Source: an uncultured Azospirillum sp. (lineage in GTDB: Bacteria; Pseudomonadota; Alphaproteobacteria; Azospirillales; Azospirillaceae). Taken from it: 32,353 bases of DNA. Where the stretch lies: the NCBI RefSeq assembly GCF_946480385.1, contig NZ_CAMLJP010000076.1, forward strand, positions 1 through 32,353, read 5' to 3'. Positions 24,571-32,353 of this stretch are shown here, piece by piece; positions within the stretch are counted from its first letter, which is position 1; the number at the start of each line of letters is the position of its first letter. The notes under the pieces are model-generated. The model was not told the DNA's origin. It saw only the letters and a list, made by a program, of their open reading frames with translations, and searched no databases. The translations under genes were made by a program, and so were the position numbers.

Positions 24571-26984
24571 GCGGGTTCAATCTCCAGCGATACGGACGTC
24601 GTCGTCGGGGGCGAGGCGGTGTGGGGCGAGGCGGCGGTCGAGGAGGTGGCTGCGGTCTTCGGGATACGCAGGGTGAAGGTAGTTCCATCGCCGGGAACGC
24701 TGTCAACCGAGATCCGCCCGCCCAGCGACTGCGTCACCAGATTGAAGACGATGTGCAGTCCCAGCCCGCTGCCGCCCGACCCGCGCCGCGTGGTGAAGAA
24801 GGGTTCGAACACCTTCGGCAGGTTCTCCGCGGGGATACCGACGCCGTCGTCGGCGAAGCGGATCTCCACCTCGCCGTCCGCCGCCTCGTCCACGTCGATG
24901 ACCATGTGCCCCTTGCTGTCGGCCGGGAAGGCGTGGGTCAGCGCGTTCATCACCAGATTGGTCACCACCTGGCTCAGCGCGCCGGGGAAACTGTCCATCA
25001 CGATGCCGGGCGAACAGGCGATGGCGACGCGGTGGCGGCTCTTGCGCAGGGTGGGGCCCAGCGAGGTCACCACCTCCTCCAGATAGGCCAGCAGGTCGAA
25101 GCGGCGCCGCTCCTCGCTGGTCTGGTCGACGGCGACGCGCTTGAAGCTCTGGATCAGCTCGGCCGCGCGGGTCAGGTTCTGTTCGATCAGACGGGAGGAT
25201 TCGCCGGCGGTGGCGACATAGGCGGCGAGTTCGGACTTCCTCATCGTTCCGCGTTCGAACGCATCGGCCAGCGTCGCGGTCCGTCCCGACAGGTGGGTGG
25301 CGCAGCCGAAGGCGATGCCGATGGGGGTGTTGATCTCGTGCGCGACGCCGGCGACCAGCAGGGCGAGCGAGGCCATCTTCTCCGCCTGGACCAGACTGGC
25401 CTGGGTCTCCTTCAGGTCGGCATAGGCGCGCTCCAGCTCCTGCATCGCATTGAAGATTTCCTCGGCCGAGCGCGCCTCCACCGTCACGTCGGTCAGGGTG
25501 CGGACGAAGCCACCCTCCGGCAGCGGGTTGGTGCGCACCTCGACGATGCGGCCGTCGGGGCGGCGGCGCTTGAAGGTGAAGGGCTGGTCGATCATCCCCT
25601 CCGGTTCGCCCAGCGGGACCCCGAACTCATCGTCTGGATCCGCTCCGGCGATCGCCATACCGGCGCCCCCCCGACCGGTTCCAAAGCTCAGATACAGGTC
25701 GGGATCGTCGCCCATCTCGCCGAACTCGCCCCGGCGGCGCTGGATCGCGACGATGTCGGCGAAGCGCGGGTTGCCGGACAGCGTCTCCGGGGCGATGTTC
25801 AGCAGTTCCGCAGCCCGGCGATTGGCCGTCACCACACGCCCGTCGCCGTCGACCTTGATGATCCCCTGGTCGGTGTTGTCCAGCGTCACCTGCAGCACGT
25901 TGCGCTCATGCGCCAGATCCAGTTCCGCCCGCACCCGCTCGGTGACGTCGGACATGGTTCCGGTCAGGCGCAGCGCGCGGCCGTCGGCGTCGCGTTGGGC
26001 GGTGGCGCGATCCTCGATCCAGGCCCATTGCCCGTCGCGCCGCCGCATGCGGTAGACGGCGGTGAAGGCCATGGCGTGATCGCGCAGGCGCCGCCGCGAA
26101 TCGGCCATCACCCGGTCCGCCTCGTCCGGGTGCAGCAGCGAAGACCAGGTCTCCGCCGTCATCGGCAATTCGTTGGAGCCATAGCCGAGCAGGGCGGGAA
26201 ACTCCGTCGACCACCAATAATGCCCCGTGTGCAGGTCATAGTCCCAGACGGAGGACCGGGTCGCGGTGATCGCCAGCGCCAGCCGCTGCTCGCTCTTGCG
26301 CAGGGCGGCCTCCTCCTGTCCCAGCCGCGCGAGCATCGCATTGTAGGCCTGGATCACCCGGCCCAGCTCGTCGGCGGCGCCCCAGTCCACCGGCTTGTGA
26401 CCGCCGCCGCGCTCCGCTTCCAGGATGGCGGCGATCAGCCTCCCCAGCGGCCGCCCGACCGTCAGCCGCAACGCCGCCAGCGCCGCCGCGATGGTGCCGG
26501 CCAGCATCAGCAGAAGCAGCGCCGCAGTGTTCATCACCTCCTGCCGCAGCTGTTCGCGCACGACGTCCTGGCTGTAATGCAGCGTGAGGGTGCCGACCTG
26601 GAGGTTCTGCACTCGGATCGGACGGCGTTCGATATGGGCGTCGTCGTGGGCCGGGCAGTTCGATCCCGGCCAGACGAACCGCCCCTCCGCCAAATCGTCG
26701 CTAACCTGGACGCAGACCAGTTCCCGGTTGGCGCCGATGCCTTGGATGACGTTGCGGATCGCCGGGACGTCGAAGGTCCACAGGCTGTTGGTCAGCGCCG
26801 CCGCGTTGACGTCGGCGATGGCTGCCACCTTCTCCCGAAGTCCAGCCTGAAGATCCTTGTAGCGGTGGTAGTAGAACAGGGCCGAGCACAGCGAGACGGC
26901 GATCACCAGGCTCGGCACAAGGATCAGAAGGAACTTGGCCGATACCGTCGGGACACGACGCCACGCCTCAGCGATCCTGGTCAT
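24567..26984 (-). CDS. Membrane PAS sensor histidine kinase
   Basis: An 805-residue kinase. Membrane segments at about 17-39 and 153-175 enclose a ~110-residue periplasmic domain with a [20 protein letters not shown] region typical of sensors with a short Cache-like or CHASE8-like ectodomain. A HAMP linker (about 176-225), PAS (230-350, PAC at 320-350), a second PAS (360-505), a coiled coil (506-540), HisKA-type helix with His549 in [14 protein letters not shown], and HATPase_c (Asn680, DDGVGI 712-717, [10 protein letters not shown] 737-746) follow. The tail (777-805) is Ser/Thr/Pro-rich. There is no receiver of its own. The start at 26984 ([10 protein letters not shown]) precedes the first membrane helix and has GGAACGG upstream; the longer frame is not supported. 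It is the first gene of a leftward unit. Confidence 0.9.
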   Translation of the reverse strand: MTRIAEAWRRVPTVSAKFLLILVPSLVIAVSLCSALFYYHRYKDLQAGLREKVAAIADVNAAALTNSLWTFDVPAIRNVIQGIGANRELVCVQVSDDLAEGRFVWPGSNCPAHDDAHIERRPIRVQNLQVGTLTLHYSQDVVREQLRQEVMNTAALLLLMLAGTIAAALAALRLTVGRPLGRLIAAILEAERGGGHKPVDWGAADELGRVIQAYNAMLARLGQEEAALRKSEQRLALAITATRSSVWDYDLHTGHYWWSTEFPALLGYGSNELPMTAETWSSLLHPDEADRVMADSRRRLRDHAMAFTAVYRMRRRDGQWAWIEDRATAQRDADGRALRLTGTMSDVTERVRAELDLAHERNVLQVTLDNTDQGIIKVDGDGRVVTANRRAAELLNIAPETLSGNPRFADIVAIQRRRGEFGEMGDDPDLYLSFGTGRGGAGMAIAGADPDDEFGVPLGEPEGMIDQPFTFKRRRPDGRIVEVRTNPLPEGGFVRTLTDVTVEARSAEEIFNAMQELERAYADLKETQASLVQAEKMASLALLVAGVAHEINTPIGIAFGCATHLSGRTATLADAFERGTMRKSELAAYVATAGESSRLIEQNLTRAAELIQSFKRVAVDQTSEERRRFDLLAYLEEVVTSLGPTLRKSRHRVAIACSPGIVMDSFPGALSQVVTNLVMNALTHAFPADSKGHMVIDVDEAADGEVEIRFADDGVGIPAENLPKVFEPFFTTRRGSGGSGLGLHIVFNLVTQSLGGRISVDSVPGDGTTFTLRIPKTAATSSTAASPHTASPPTTTSVSLEIEPA

Positions 26985-27338
26985 GCATTGCCGTTCCGGA
27001 GGTTCGTGGTAAGGGCGGTTGGACGGACGTGCGGAGTGGGCAGGGCTTGGCGACGGACGTCCGCAACAGGTGTATCGTGAGTCGGCGCTGTCGGTTCGGC
27101 ACGCGGCGCGCGTGCCTTCCCGGATATGTTCTACTCCGTTGTGTGCAACCCGTCCATGGGGGTGAGTCCCGAGGCCGGTCATTGAAGCAATGTCGCAGTT
27201 CCGGGAAATACTGCGGAGCCACAGCATCGGCACTTGAGGCAAGGCGACGGAGTGCACTACTGTGCATAAGCAATATGCCTGGGTTTCACGCGCATTCGTA
27301 TGGATGCGGCCAAGGCTGCGGACCGGTTGAGGGGATTT
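26985..27338. other. 354-bp divergent control region of the signalling island
   Basis: This region lies between the leftward kinase unit and the rightward STAS-kinase-phosphatase unit and must contain both promoters. Less GC-rich stretches are near 27121-27150 and 27255-27300. A GCATA-N5-TATGC dyad lies at 27264-27278, 61 bp before the STAS start. A TTGAGG-N18-TACTGT pair just upstream of it is a weak candidate rightward promoter. No leftward promoter could be defined. No small gene was recognised. Confidence 0.5.
27264..27278. promoter_or_regulatory. GCATA-N5-TATGC dyad upstream of the STAS gene
   Basis: Perfect 5-bp arms (27264-27268 and 27274-27278) in an AT-rich patch of the divergent region. 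Possible binding site for a dimeric regulator; family unknown. Confidence 0.3.
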
Positions 27339-27653
27339 ATGGATTTCAAGACGACCAATACAGGCGATGCGACCGAGGTCAGGATGACGGGCCGCCTGGA
27401 GTTCACCGACCATGACAAGATTCCCGACATCGTCGAACTGCTGGACCAGATGGCGGGGTTTGGCAGGCGTCGCCTGGTCATAGACATGTTGGCGCTGGAG
27501 TTCATCGACTCCGCTGGTCTCGGCATGCTGCTGATCCTCCAGGAAGAGGCCGAGAAACGCGGCATCAAGATGATCGTCAGCGGCCCGGCGGGAGAGGTCA
27601 GGCGGTCGATCGAACTCGCGCGGTTGAGCGAGATCATCACCATCGAGCCCTGA
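27339..27653 (+). CDS. STAS-domain anti-sigma-factor antagonist (RsbV-like)
   Basis: A 104-residue single STAS domain. The phosphorylation site lies in the conserved FIDSAGLGML segment (55-64), with Ser58 as the expected target of a GHKL serine kinase, preceded by the RRLVIDMLALEF strand. The start is ATG 27339: GAGGGG lies 4 bases before it, while the upstream ATG at 27300 has no ribosome site and would add 13 residues absent from the fold. It is the first gene of a rightward unit, 80 bp before the GHKL kinase gene. Unphosphorylated STAS proteins of this type bind the partner kinase and release its target. Confidence 0.93.
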   Translation: MDFKTTNTGDATEVRMTGRLEFTDHDKIPDIVELLDQMAGFGRRRLVIDMLALEFIDSAGLGMLLILQEEAEKRGIKMIVSGPAGEVRRSIELARLSEIITIEP

Positions 27654-27733
27654 ACGGCCGAATTCGAACCGCGGGGGCGGAGCGATCCCGTTCCCGCCCG
27701 CCTGCCGGTTTCCGTCCGATGGGAGTTTGCCGC

Positions 27734-28573
27734 ATGGACGCCGCTCATCACGACCGCAGGGCCGAGCCTCCGGCCGAAGCGGCTTTGCGTGGCTTCAGCC
27801 TGCTGCGCGACCGGGTGCCTACCGATATGGCCGCCCGCGTCTTTGCACGCTTCTGCGGAACGGACCAGCTTCCGGGAGACGGCCCTGCGTCCCCGGACTC
27901 GCGGCCAGGGGAGCGGACGAGCGAACGGCCAGGGGACCATGTGGTGGAAACGCTGCTGATGGACCGGGCGGACCGCGACCGGCTGCGTGCCGCCTTCGTC
28001 CGCGGCCCGTTCCTGACGGTAGAGTTGGGCGAGGGTGCCGACGAGGCGGCGGCCCTGCTGGACGACTGGTCGGGTGCTCCGGCGGCGGACCATCCGGACC
28101 TGCCCGGATTCTACCTGTCGCTGACCACCGGCACCGCCTATGGCCTGCAATGCCCGGTGCTGGTCTGCGACGAGCTGGAGCGGCGCGGTGCGCTCGATCC
28201 GCAACGTCGCTCCAATGTGGAACTCTGCCTGCACGAGGCGGTCGCCAACGCCATCGTCCACGGCAACCTCGGCCTTTCCAGCGCGGTGAAGGGGGAGCCG
28301 GGCGGCTACCGCCGCTTCAGCGAGATGATGCGCGACCGGCTGGGCGACCCCGCCGTGGTGCGGCGGCGGCTGGACATCTTCTGCCGCTGGAGCGAGCGCA
28401 GCATCGCCATCGCGGTGGTGGACCAGGGCGGCGGCTTCGACACCGAACTGGCCCCAGCCATCAGCGGCAACAAGGCGCGGTCGGGCCGCGGCTTCGTCTT
28501 CATGCGCACGCTGGCCGCCCGGGTGACGGTGACCGACGGCGGACGCTGCACCGTCCTGCAGTTCGACCGCTGA
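27734..28573 (+). CDS. GHKL ATP-binding protein (RsbW-like serine kinase) with N-terminal extension
   Basis: A 279-residue protein. The C-terminal half is an HATPase_c_2 domain of the RsbW/SpoIIAB type: N-box ELCLHEAVANAIVHGNLG (163-180, Glu168 and Asn172), G1 box VVDQGGGFD (228-236), and G2 SGRGFVFMRTLA (250-261). RsbW proteins are ~150 residues; here about 140 extra residues precede the kinase, with a Pro/Arg/Ser-rich linker (48-68) and an alpha/beta-looking stretch (70-130). That extension is not a family I recognise. The start at 27734 is preceded by GGGAG (8 bases); the ATG at 27719 has none. Expected role: phosphorylates the STAS neighbour and sequesters a target, which may be a sigma factor or another protein. 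Confidence 0.88.
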   Translation: MDAAHHDRRAEPPAEAALRGFSLLRDRVPTDMAARVFARFCGTDQLPGDGPASPDSRPGERTSERPGDHVVETLLMDRADRDRLRAAFVRGPFLTVELGEGADEAAALLDDWSGAPAADHPDLPGFYLSLTTGTAYGLQCPVLVCDELERRGALDPQRRSNVELCLHEAVANAIVHGNLGLSSAVKGEPGGYRRFSEMMRDRLGDPAVVRRRLDIFCRWSERSIAIAVVDQGGGFDTELAPAISGNKARSGRGFVFMRTLAARVTVTDGGRCTVLQFDR

Positions 28574-28583
28574 CGGAGCGTCC

Positions 28584-29771
28584 ATGGCCGGGTCCGCCCT
28601 GTCGCTGTCGGACTGCCGTGTCCTGATCGTCGACGACAACGAATTCAACCGCAAATCCCTTGCCCTGGTGATCCGCCGTGCCGGCATCACCGACATCGCC
28701 TTCGCCGAGAACGGCCGGGAAGGGCTGGCAGCCGTCGACCGCTTCCGCCCCGACCTCGTCCTGCTCGACGTCGACATGCCGGTGATGAACGGCTGGGAGA
28801 TGTGCGAGGCACTGCGCCGTAACACGACTCACGAAGAGCTTCCGGTGCTGTTCCAGACCGCGCTGGACAGCGACGAGGAGCAGGTGCGCTGTTTCGAGGC
28901 GGGCGGCAGCGACTTCATCTCCAAGCCGATCAAGCCGGGCGAATGCGTGGCCCGCGTCCGCCACCAGCTGGAGAAGCGCAAGCTGTTCGGCGACCTTGCC
29001 GCCTTCCGCGAGCGGGTCCAGCGCGAGCTGTCGCATGCCCGCGCCATGCAGACCTCGCTTCTGCCGGAGAACCGCCGGCTGGCCGAGGTCGCCGACCGCT
29101 ACGGCCTGACGCTGGATGCGCATTTCGAGACGTCGTCGGAACTGGGCGGCGATTTCTGGGGGCTCTACCCGCTGGGCGACCGGCGGCTGGGGCTGCTGAT
29201 GGTCGATTTCGCCGGGCATGGCATCACCGCGGCGATCAACACCTTCCGCCTGCACACGCTGATCGACCGTTTCCCGATGCAGCACATGGCGCCATCGCAA
29301 TGGCTGGCGCAGCTGAACGCCGCCCTGAAGGACGTGCTGCCGACGGGTCAGTTCGCCACCGCCTTCTTCGGCATTCTCGATCTTGCCACCGACACGTTGA
29401 CCTTCGCCGCGGCGGGCTCGCCCAACCCGGTACTGGGGACGCCGGCCGCTGCGAAGGGCGACGGGCCGGACATCCGCCTGCTCGATTCGGCTGGGCTGGT
29501 GCTGGGCGCCTCGCGCCGGGCGCAGTATGTCGACCAGAGCCATCGCCTGCCGCGCGGCGGTTTCCTGTTCCTGTACAGCGACGCCCTGATCGAATGCGGT
29601 GGTGAGGAGTGCAAGCCGCTGGGGCAGGAGGCGGTGCCCGATTTCGTCCGCGACGGGCTGGCCCGCGACCGCCAGCATCCGCTGCGCCCGATGATGGACA
29701 GCTTCTATGCCCGCACCAGCCTGCCGCTGCGCGACGATCTGACCGCCGTCTGGGTCGCCAGACGGGCATAG
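28584..29771 (+). CDS. Receiver-PP2C phosphatase (RsbU/SpoIIE-type response regulator)
   Basis: A 395-residue response regulator. The receiver (10-130) is complete: DD 17-18, phosphoacceptor Asp62 in LLDVDMP, Thr92 and Lys114. A coiled linker (137-160) ending RAMQTSLLPEN, typical of RsbU-like phosphatases, leads into the SpoIIE PP2C domain: ELGGDFW (186-192), VDFAGHG (207-213), FGILD, AAAGSPNP, YSDALIE (331-337) and the final DDLTAVWV (384-391). All metal-binding aspartates (190, 208, 333, 385) are present. The gene starts 10 bp after the GHKL kinase with GGAG 6 bases ahead, so the three are one operon. Expected role: dephosphorylates the STAS protein when its receiver is phosphorylated. Its stop is 7 bp from the convergent NAD kinase stop. 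Confidence 0.94.
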   Translation: MAGSALSLSDCRVLIVDDNEFNRKSLALVIRRAGITDIAFAENGREGLAAVDRFRPDLVLLDVDMPVMNGWEMCEALRRNTTHEELPVLFQTALDSDEEQVRCFEAGGSDFISKPIKPGECVARVRHQLEKRKLFGDLAAFRERVQRELSHARAMQTSLLPENRRLAEVADRYGLTLDAHFETSSELGGDFWGLYPLGDRRLGLLMVDFAGHGITAAINTFRLHTLIDRFPMQHMAPSQWLAQLNAALKDVLPTGQFATAFFGILDLATDTLTFAAAGSPNPVLGTPAAAKGDGPDIRLLDSAGLVLGASRRAQYVDQSHRLPRGGFLFLYSDALIECGGEECKPLGQEAVPDFVRDGLARDRQHPLRPMMDSFYARTSLPLRDDLTAVWVARRA

Positions 29772-29778
29772 GGGTGGG

Positions 29779-30642
29779 TCAGGGCGCGAACTGTTCCTTC
29801 AGGATGCGTTCCTCGAAATTCAGCTCGGGGTCGAACAGCAGGGTCAGGCCGACGTCGCGGCATTCCTGCACCTCGACCCGCAGGACCTCGCGCACCTCGG
29901 TAAAGTCGGCAACGGCGCTGACCGGACGCTTGGTCTCTTCCAGCACGTCGAAGCAGATGCGGGCGGCATGGGGAAGCAGGGCGCCGCGCCAGCGCCGCGG
30001 GCGGAAGGCGCTGATCGGGGTCAGGGCCAGCACGCCGGCGTTCAGCGGCACGATCGGGCCATGGGCCGACAGATTGTAGGCGGTGCTGCCGGCCGGCGTC
30101 GCCACCAGCGCGCCGTCGCAGATCAGCTCCGGCAGCCGGACCACCCCGTCGATGGTGATGCGCAGCTTTGCCGCCTGCCGCGTCTCGCGCAGAAGCGACA
30201 CCTCGTTGATGCCCAGCGCCTCCACCCGCTCGCCATTGACCCGCGTCGCCACCATGCGCAGCGGGTGCAGGTTGACATGCTGGGAGGCGACGATGCGCTC
30301 GGCAAGATCCTCCTCGCGGTAGACATTCAGCAGGAAGCCGACCGACCCGCGGTTCATGCCATAGACCGGCGTCGGTCGTTGGCGGTTGCGGGTCAGCGCC
30401 CGGTGCAGCGTTTCCAGCAGGAAGCCGTCGCCGCCCAGCGCCACGATCACGTCGGCCTCGTCCGCGGTGGCGTTGCCGTAGCGGTGGACCAGCCGGGTGC
30501 GGGCAGCCCGCGCCTCTTCCGTGTCGGCGCAGGCGAAGGCGATGCGCAGCGCGTCGGGCGCGGGCATCAGGGGTGCCTGCGCGTCGGCGGATTGGGGAAG
30601 GGCGGGCGCAGCGGCGGACTGCATGGCGACGGGATCGGTCAT
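29779..30642 (-). CDS. nadK: NAD kinase
   Basis: A 287-residue NAD kinase making NADP+ with ATP. The catalytic GGDG is at 70-73 in [16 protein letters not shown], followed by [13 protein letters not shown] (94-106), the NE in [17 protein letters not shown], and the second signature [20 protein letters not shown]. The segment [11 protein letters not shown] is typical of the alphaproteobacterial form. The first ~30 residues are an Ala/Pro/Gln-rich extension; ATG 30642 (MTDPVAMQ) is preferred, with ATGs further in also possible. There is no Shine-Dalgarno sequence, but TATGGT lies exactly 6 bases upstream, so the message may be leaderless. It lies downstream of clpA but is separated by a strong terminator. 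Confidence 0.95.
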   Translation of the reverse strand: MTDPVAMQSAAAPALPQSADAQAPLMPAPDALRIAFACADTEEARAARTRLVHRYGNATADEADVIVALGGDGFLLETLHRALTRNRQRPTPVYGMNRGSVGFLLNVYREEDLAERIVASQHVNLHPLRMVATRVNGERVEALGINEVSLLRETRQAAKLRITIDGVVRLPELICDGALVATPAGSTAYNLSAHGPIVPLNAGVLALTPISAFRPRRWRGALLPHAARICFDVLEETKRPVSAVADFTEVREVLRVEVQECRDVGLTLLFDPELNFEERILKEQFAP

Positions 30643-30648
30643 GCCGCG

Positions 30649-30676
30649 ACCATAGCGCAGTCCGGCAGTCGCGCAA
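30649..30676 (-). promoter_or_regulatory. Candidate nadK promoter placing transcription start at the ATG
   Basis: On the minus strand TTGCGC (30671-30676) and TATGGT (30649-30654), 16 bp apart, precede the ATG at 30642 with only six bases between the -10 element and the start codon. Weak -35; moderate -10. Confidence 0.35.
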
Positions 30677-30732
30677 AAGTTTCGCGCGGTGACGAAGCGA
30701 TGCAAAAGAGCGCATCCGTCGGCGGCACAACG

Positions 30733-30763
30733 AAAAAGGGGGCCGCGGACGGCCCCCTTTTTT
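30733..30763 (-). terminator. Rho-independent terminator after clpA
   Basis: A perfect 12-bp stem: AAAAAGGGGGCC (30733-30744) with GGCCCCCTTTTT (30751-30762) around a 6-base loop. On the minus strand it is followed by a T run and lies 26 bp after the clpA stop, separating clpA from nadK. It is symmetric and can work in both directions. Confidence 0.93.
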
Positions 30764-30788
30764 ACGATATGGAACGGATCGGCCGAGG

Positions 30789-32353
30789 CTACTCGACCAT
30801 TTCCGACACCATCTCCTCGTCATCGTCGCCGGAGGTGCGCTTCGGCCGGTTGCCTTCGGCATAGTCGAAGGCCGGCTTGTCGTCCTTGACGGTGACCTTG
30901 ACCAGACCGCCCTTGCTGAGCTTGCCGAACAGCAGCTCTTCCGCCAGCGGCTTCTTGATGTACTCCTGGATCACGCGGCCAAGCGGGCGGGCGCCGTAGA
31001 GCGGATCGTAGCCCTTCTTGCCCAGCCACTCGCGCGCCTCTTCGTTCAGCTCGATGGACACGCCGCGGTCTTCCAACTGCGCTTCCATCTGCATGATGAA
31101 CTTGTCGACGACGCGGTTGATGACCTCCTGCGTCAGCGGCGCGAACGGGATGATCGCGTCGAGACGGTTGCGGAACTCCGGCGTGAACATCTTCTCGACC
31201 GCTTCGATGTCCTCGCCGACCCGGCGGTCACGCTCGAAGCCGATGGCGGGCTTGGCCATGTCGGCGGCCCCGGCGTTCGAGGTCATGATCAGGATGACGT
31301 TGCGGAAATCGACGATCTTGCCGTTGTGATCGGTCAGCTTGCCGTGGTCCATGATCTGCAACAGGATGTTGAACAGATCCGGATGGGCCTTCTCGATCTC
31401 GTCCAGCAGCAGGACGCAATGCGGGTGCTGGTCGATGGCGTCGGTCAGCATGCCGCCCTGGTCGAAGCCGACATAGCCCGGCGGGGCACCGATCAGGCGC
31501 GACACCGTGTGCCGCTCCATGTACTCGGACATGTCGAAGCGGGTCAGCTCGATGCCGAGAGTCATGGCGAGCTGGCGGGCCACCTCGGTCTTGCCGACAC
31601 CGGTCGGGCCGGTGAACAGGTAGTTGCCGATGGGCTTCTCCGGCTCGCGCAGGCCGGCACGGGCCAGCTTGATCGCGGAGACCAGCGCGTCGATCGCCTT
31701 GTTCTGGCCGAAGACCATGGTCTTCAGGTCGCGCTCAAGGTTCAGCAGCGTTTCCTTGTCGTCGCGGCTGACCGACTTCGGCGGGATGCGGGCGATCTTG
31801 GCGACCACCGCCTCCACGTCCTTCACGCCGATCTTCTTGCGGCGCTTGTTCTCCGGCAGCAGCATCTGCGCGGCACCGACCTCGTCGATGATGTCGATGG
31901 CTTTGTCGGGCAGCTTGCGGTCGCCGATGTACTTGGCCGACAGCTCCACCGCGACGCGGATGGCGTCGTTGGTGTAGGTGACCTTGTGATGCTTCTCGTA
32001 GTAGGGCTTCAGGCCTTGCAGGATCTTGATCGCATCCTCGACCGACGGCTCATTGACGTCGATCTTCTGGAAGCGGCGGACCAGCGCCCGGTCCTTCTCG
32101 AAGTAGCTGCGGTATTCCTTGTAGGTGGTCGAACCTATGCAGCGCAGCGAACCGGAAGCCAGGGCCGGCTTCAGCAGGTTCGAGGCATCCATCGCCCCGC
32201 CCGAGGTGGCGCCGGCGCCGATCACCGTGTGGATCTCGTCGATGAAGAGGATGGCCCCCTCCGTCGCCTCAAGCTCCGACACGACGGCCTTCAGCCGCTC
32301 CTCGAAATCGCCGCGATAGCGGGTGCCGGCCAGCAGCGAGCCCATGTCGAGCG
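30789..32353 (-). CDS. clpA: ATP-dependent Clp protease ATP-binding subunit ClpA, 5' part outside window
   Basis: The last ~521 residues of ClpA, running off the right edge. The window begins inside the first AAA+ module, just before its Walker B ([20 protein letters not shown]) and the [17 protein letters not shown] arginine-finger region. The second module has Walker [12 protein letters not shown], pore loop [13 protein letters not shown], Walker [12 protein letters not shown], and sensor-2 YGARPLGR. The absence of the long coiled-coil middle domain, together with the IGFERD segment that forms the ClpP-docking loop, marks this as ClpA rather than ClpB. Partners would be ClpP and ClpS, neither in the window. 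The C-terminus ends in an acidic tail ([12 protein letters not shown]). A strong terminator follows. Confidence 0.97.
   Translation of the reverse strand, partial: LDMGSLLAGTRYRGDFEERLKAVVSELEATEGAILFIDEIHTVIGAGATSGGAMDASNLLKPALASGSLRCIGSTTYKEYRSYFEKDRALVRRFQKIDVNEPSVEDAIKILQGLKPYYEKHHKVTYTNDAIRVAVELSAKYIGDRKLPDKAIDIIDEVGAAQMLLPENKRRKKIGVKDVEAVVAKIARIPPKSVSRDDKETLLNLERDLKTMVFGQNKAIDALVSAIKLARAGLREPEKPIGNYLFTGPTGVGKTEVARQLAMTLGIELTRFDMSEYMERHTVSRLIGAPPGYVGFDQGGMLTDAIDQHPHCVLLLDEIEKAHPDLFNILLQIMDHGKLTDHNGKIVDFRNVILIMTSNAGAADMAKPAIGFERDRRVGEDIEAVEKMFTPEFRNRLDAIIPFAPLTQEVINRVVDKFIMQMEAQLEDRGVSIELNEEAREWLGKKGYDPLYGARPLGRVIQEYIKKPLAEELLFGKLSKGGLVKVTVKDDKPAFDYAEGNRPKRTSGDDDEEMVSEMVE

Noticed and set aside
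21937..27080. Long plus-strand open frames (1049 and 876 codons) opposite the two kinases
   Set aside because: Low-complexity Arg/Gly/His/Gln translations caused by GC bias; the minus strand holds full kinase, receiver and HPt motifs.
27300..27338. Upstream start for the STAS gene
   Set aside because: No ribosome site; the ATG at 27339 has GAGGGG four bases before it and matches the domain boundary.

Overview
The window is high-GC, densely coding DNA from an alphaproteobacterium. An Azospirillum-like member of the Rhodospirillales is the best guess. The reasons are the Grx4/BolA pair, the DUF1674 (SDHAF4-type) protein, RarD, HtpX, ClpA, the alphaproteobacterial-type NAD kinase and the abundance of large multidomain sensory proteins. 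The genus is inferred from protein style only. No rRNA, tRNA, CRISPR array, insertion sequence or phage gene was seen.

Layout. 1-3852: the end of a TetR-type regulator faces a RarD-like permease, followed by leftward bolA-grxD (own promoter, strong terminator) and purB. 4280-10217: a membrane Cache-PAS-PAS-GGDEF-EAL protein, a SprT/YgjP-like metallopeptidase and a soluble PAS-kinase-receiver hybrid. 10260-14765: a complete ugpBAEC glycerol-3-phosphate ABC importer operon preceded by a clear Pho box. 14787-17910: SDHAF4-like protein, htpX, a DHH phosphoesterase and an unrecognised protein. 17907-20441: an exported ankyrin protein in line with a cobD/cbiB gene, a 47-residue CydP-like membrane peptide, and a glycine/alanine-rich membrane protein. 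20445-29771: a signalling island. 29779-32353: NAD kinase and the 3' part of clpA with its terminator.

The signalling island is the most interesting part. Leftward, a membrane PAS histidine kinase overlaps by ATGA a REC-kinase-pseudoREC-REC-HPt hybrid, which in turn leads into a periplasmic DUF1329 protein. Rightward, from the same 354-bp divergent region, run a STAS protein, a GHKL anti-sigma-type kinase and a receiver-PP2C phosphatase, the parts of an RsbV/RsbW/RsbU-type partner switch. The arrangement suggests that the phosphorelay feeds the receiver of the phosphatase, which then resets the STAS protein. This is an inference from layout. The output of the switch is not in the window.

Smaller sequence details: three short tandem duplications at gene boundaries, one of which duplicated a start codon out of frame; a perfect 16-bp palindrome beside the bolA promoter; a TTGACA promoter element that mimics a TTG start codon for the hybrid kinase at 8607; and two genes whose -10-like hexamer lies exactly six bases before the ATG, which suggests leaderless transcripts.
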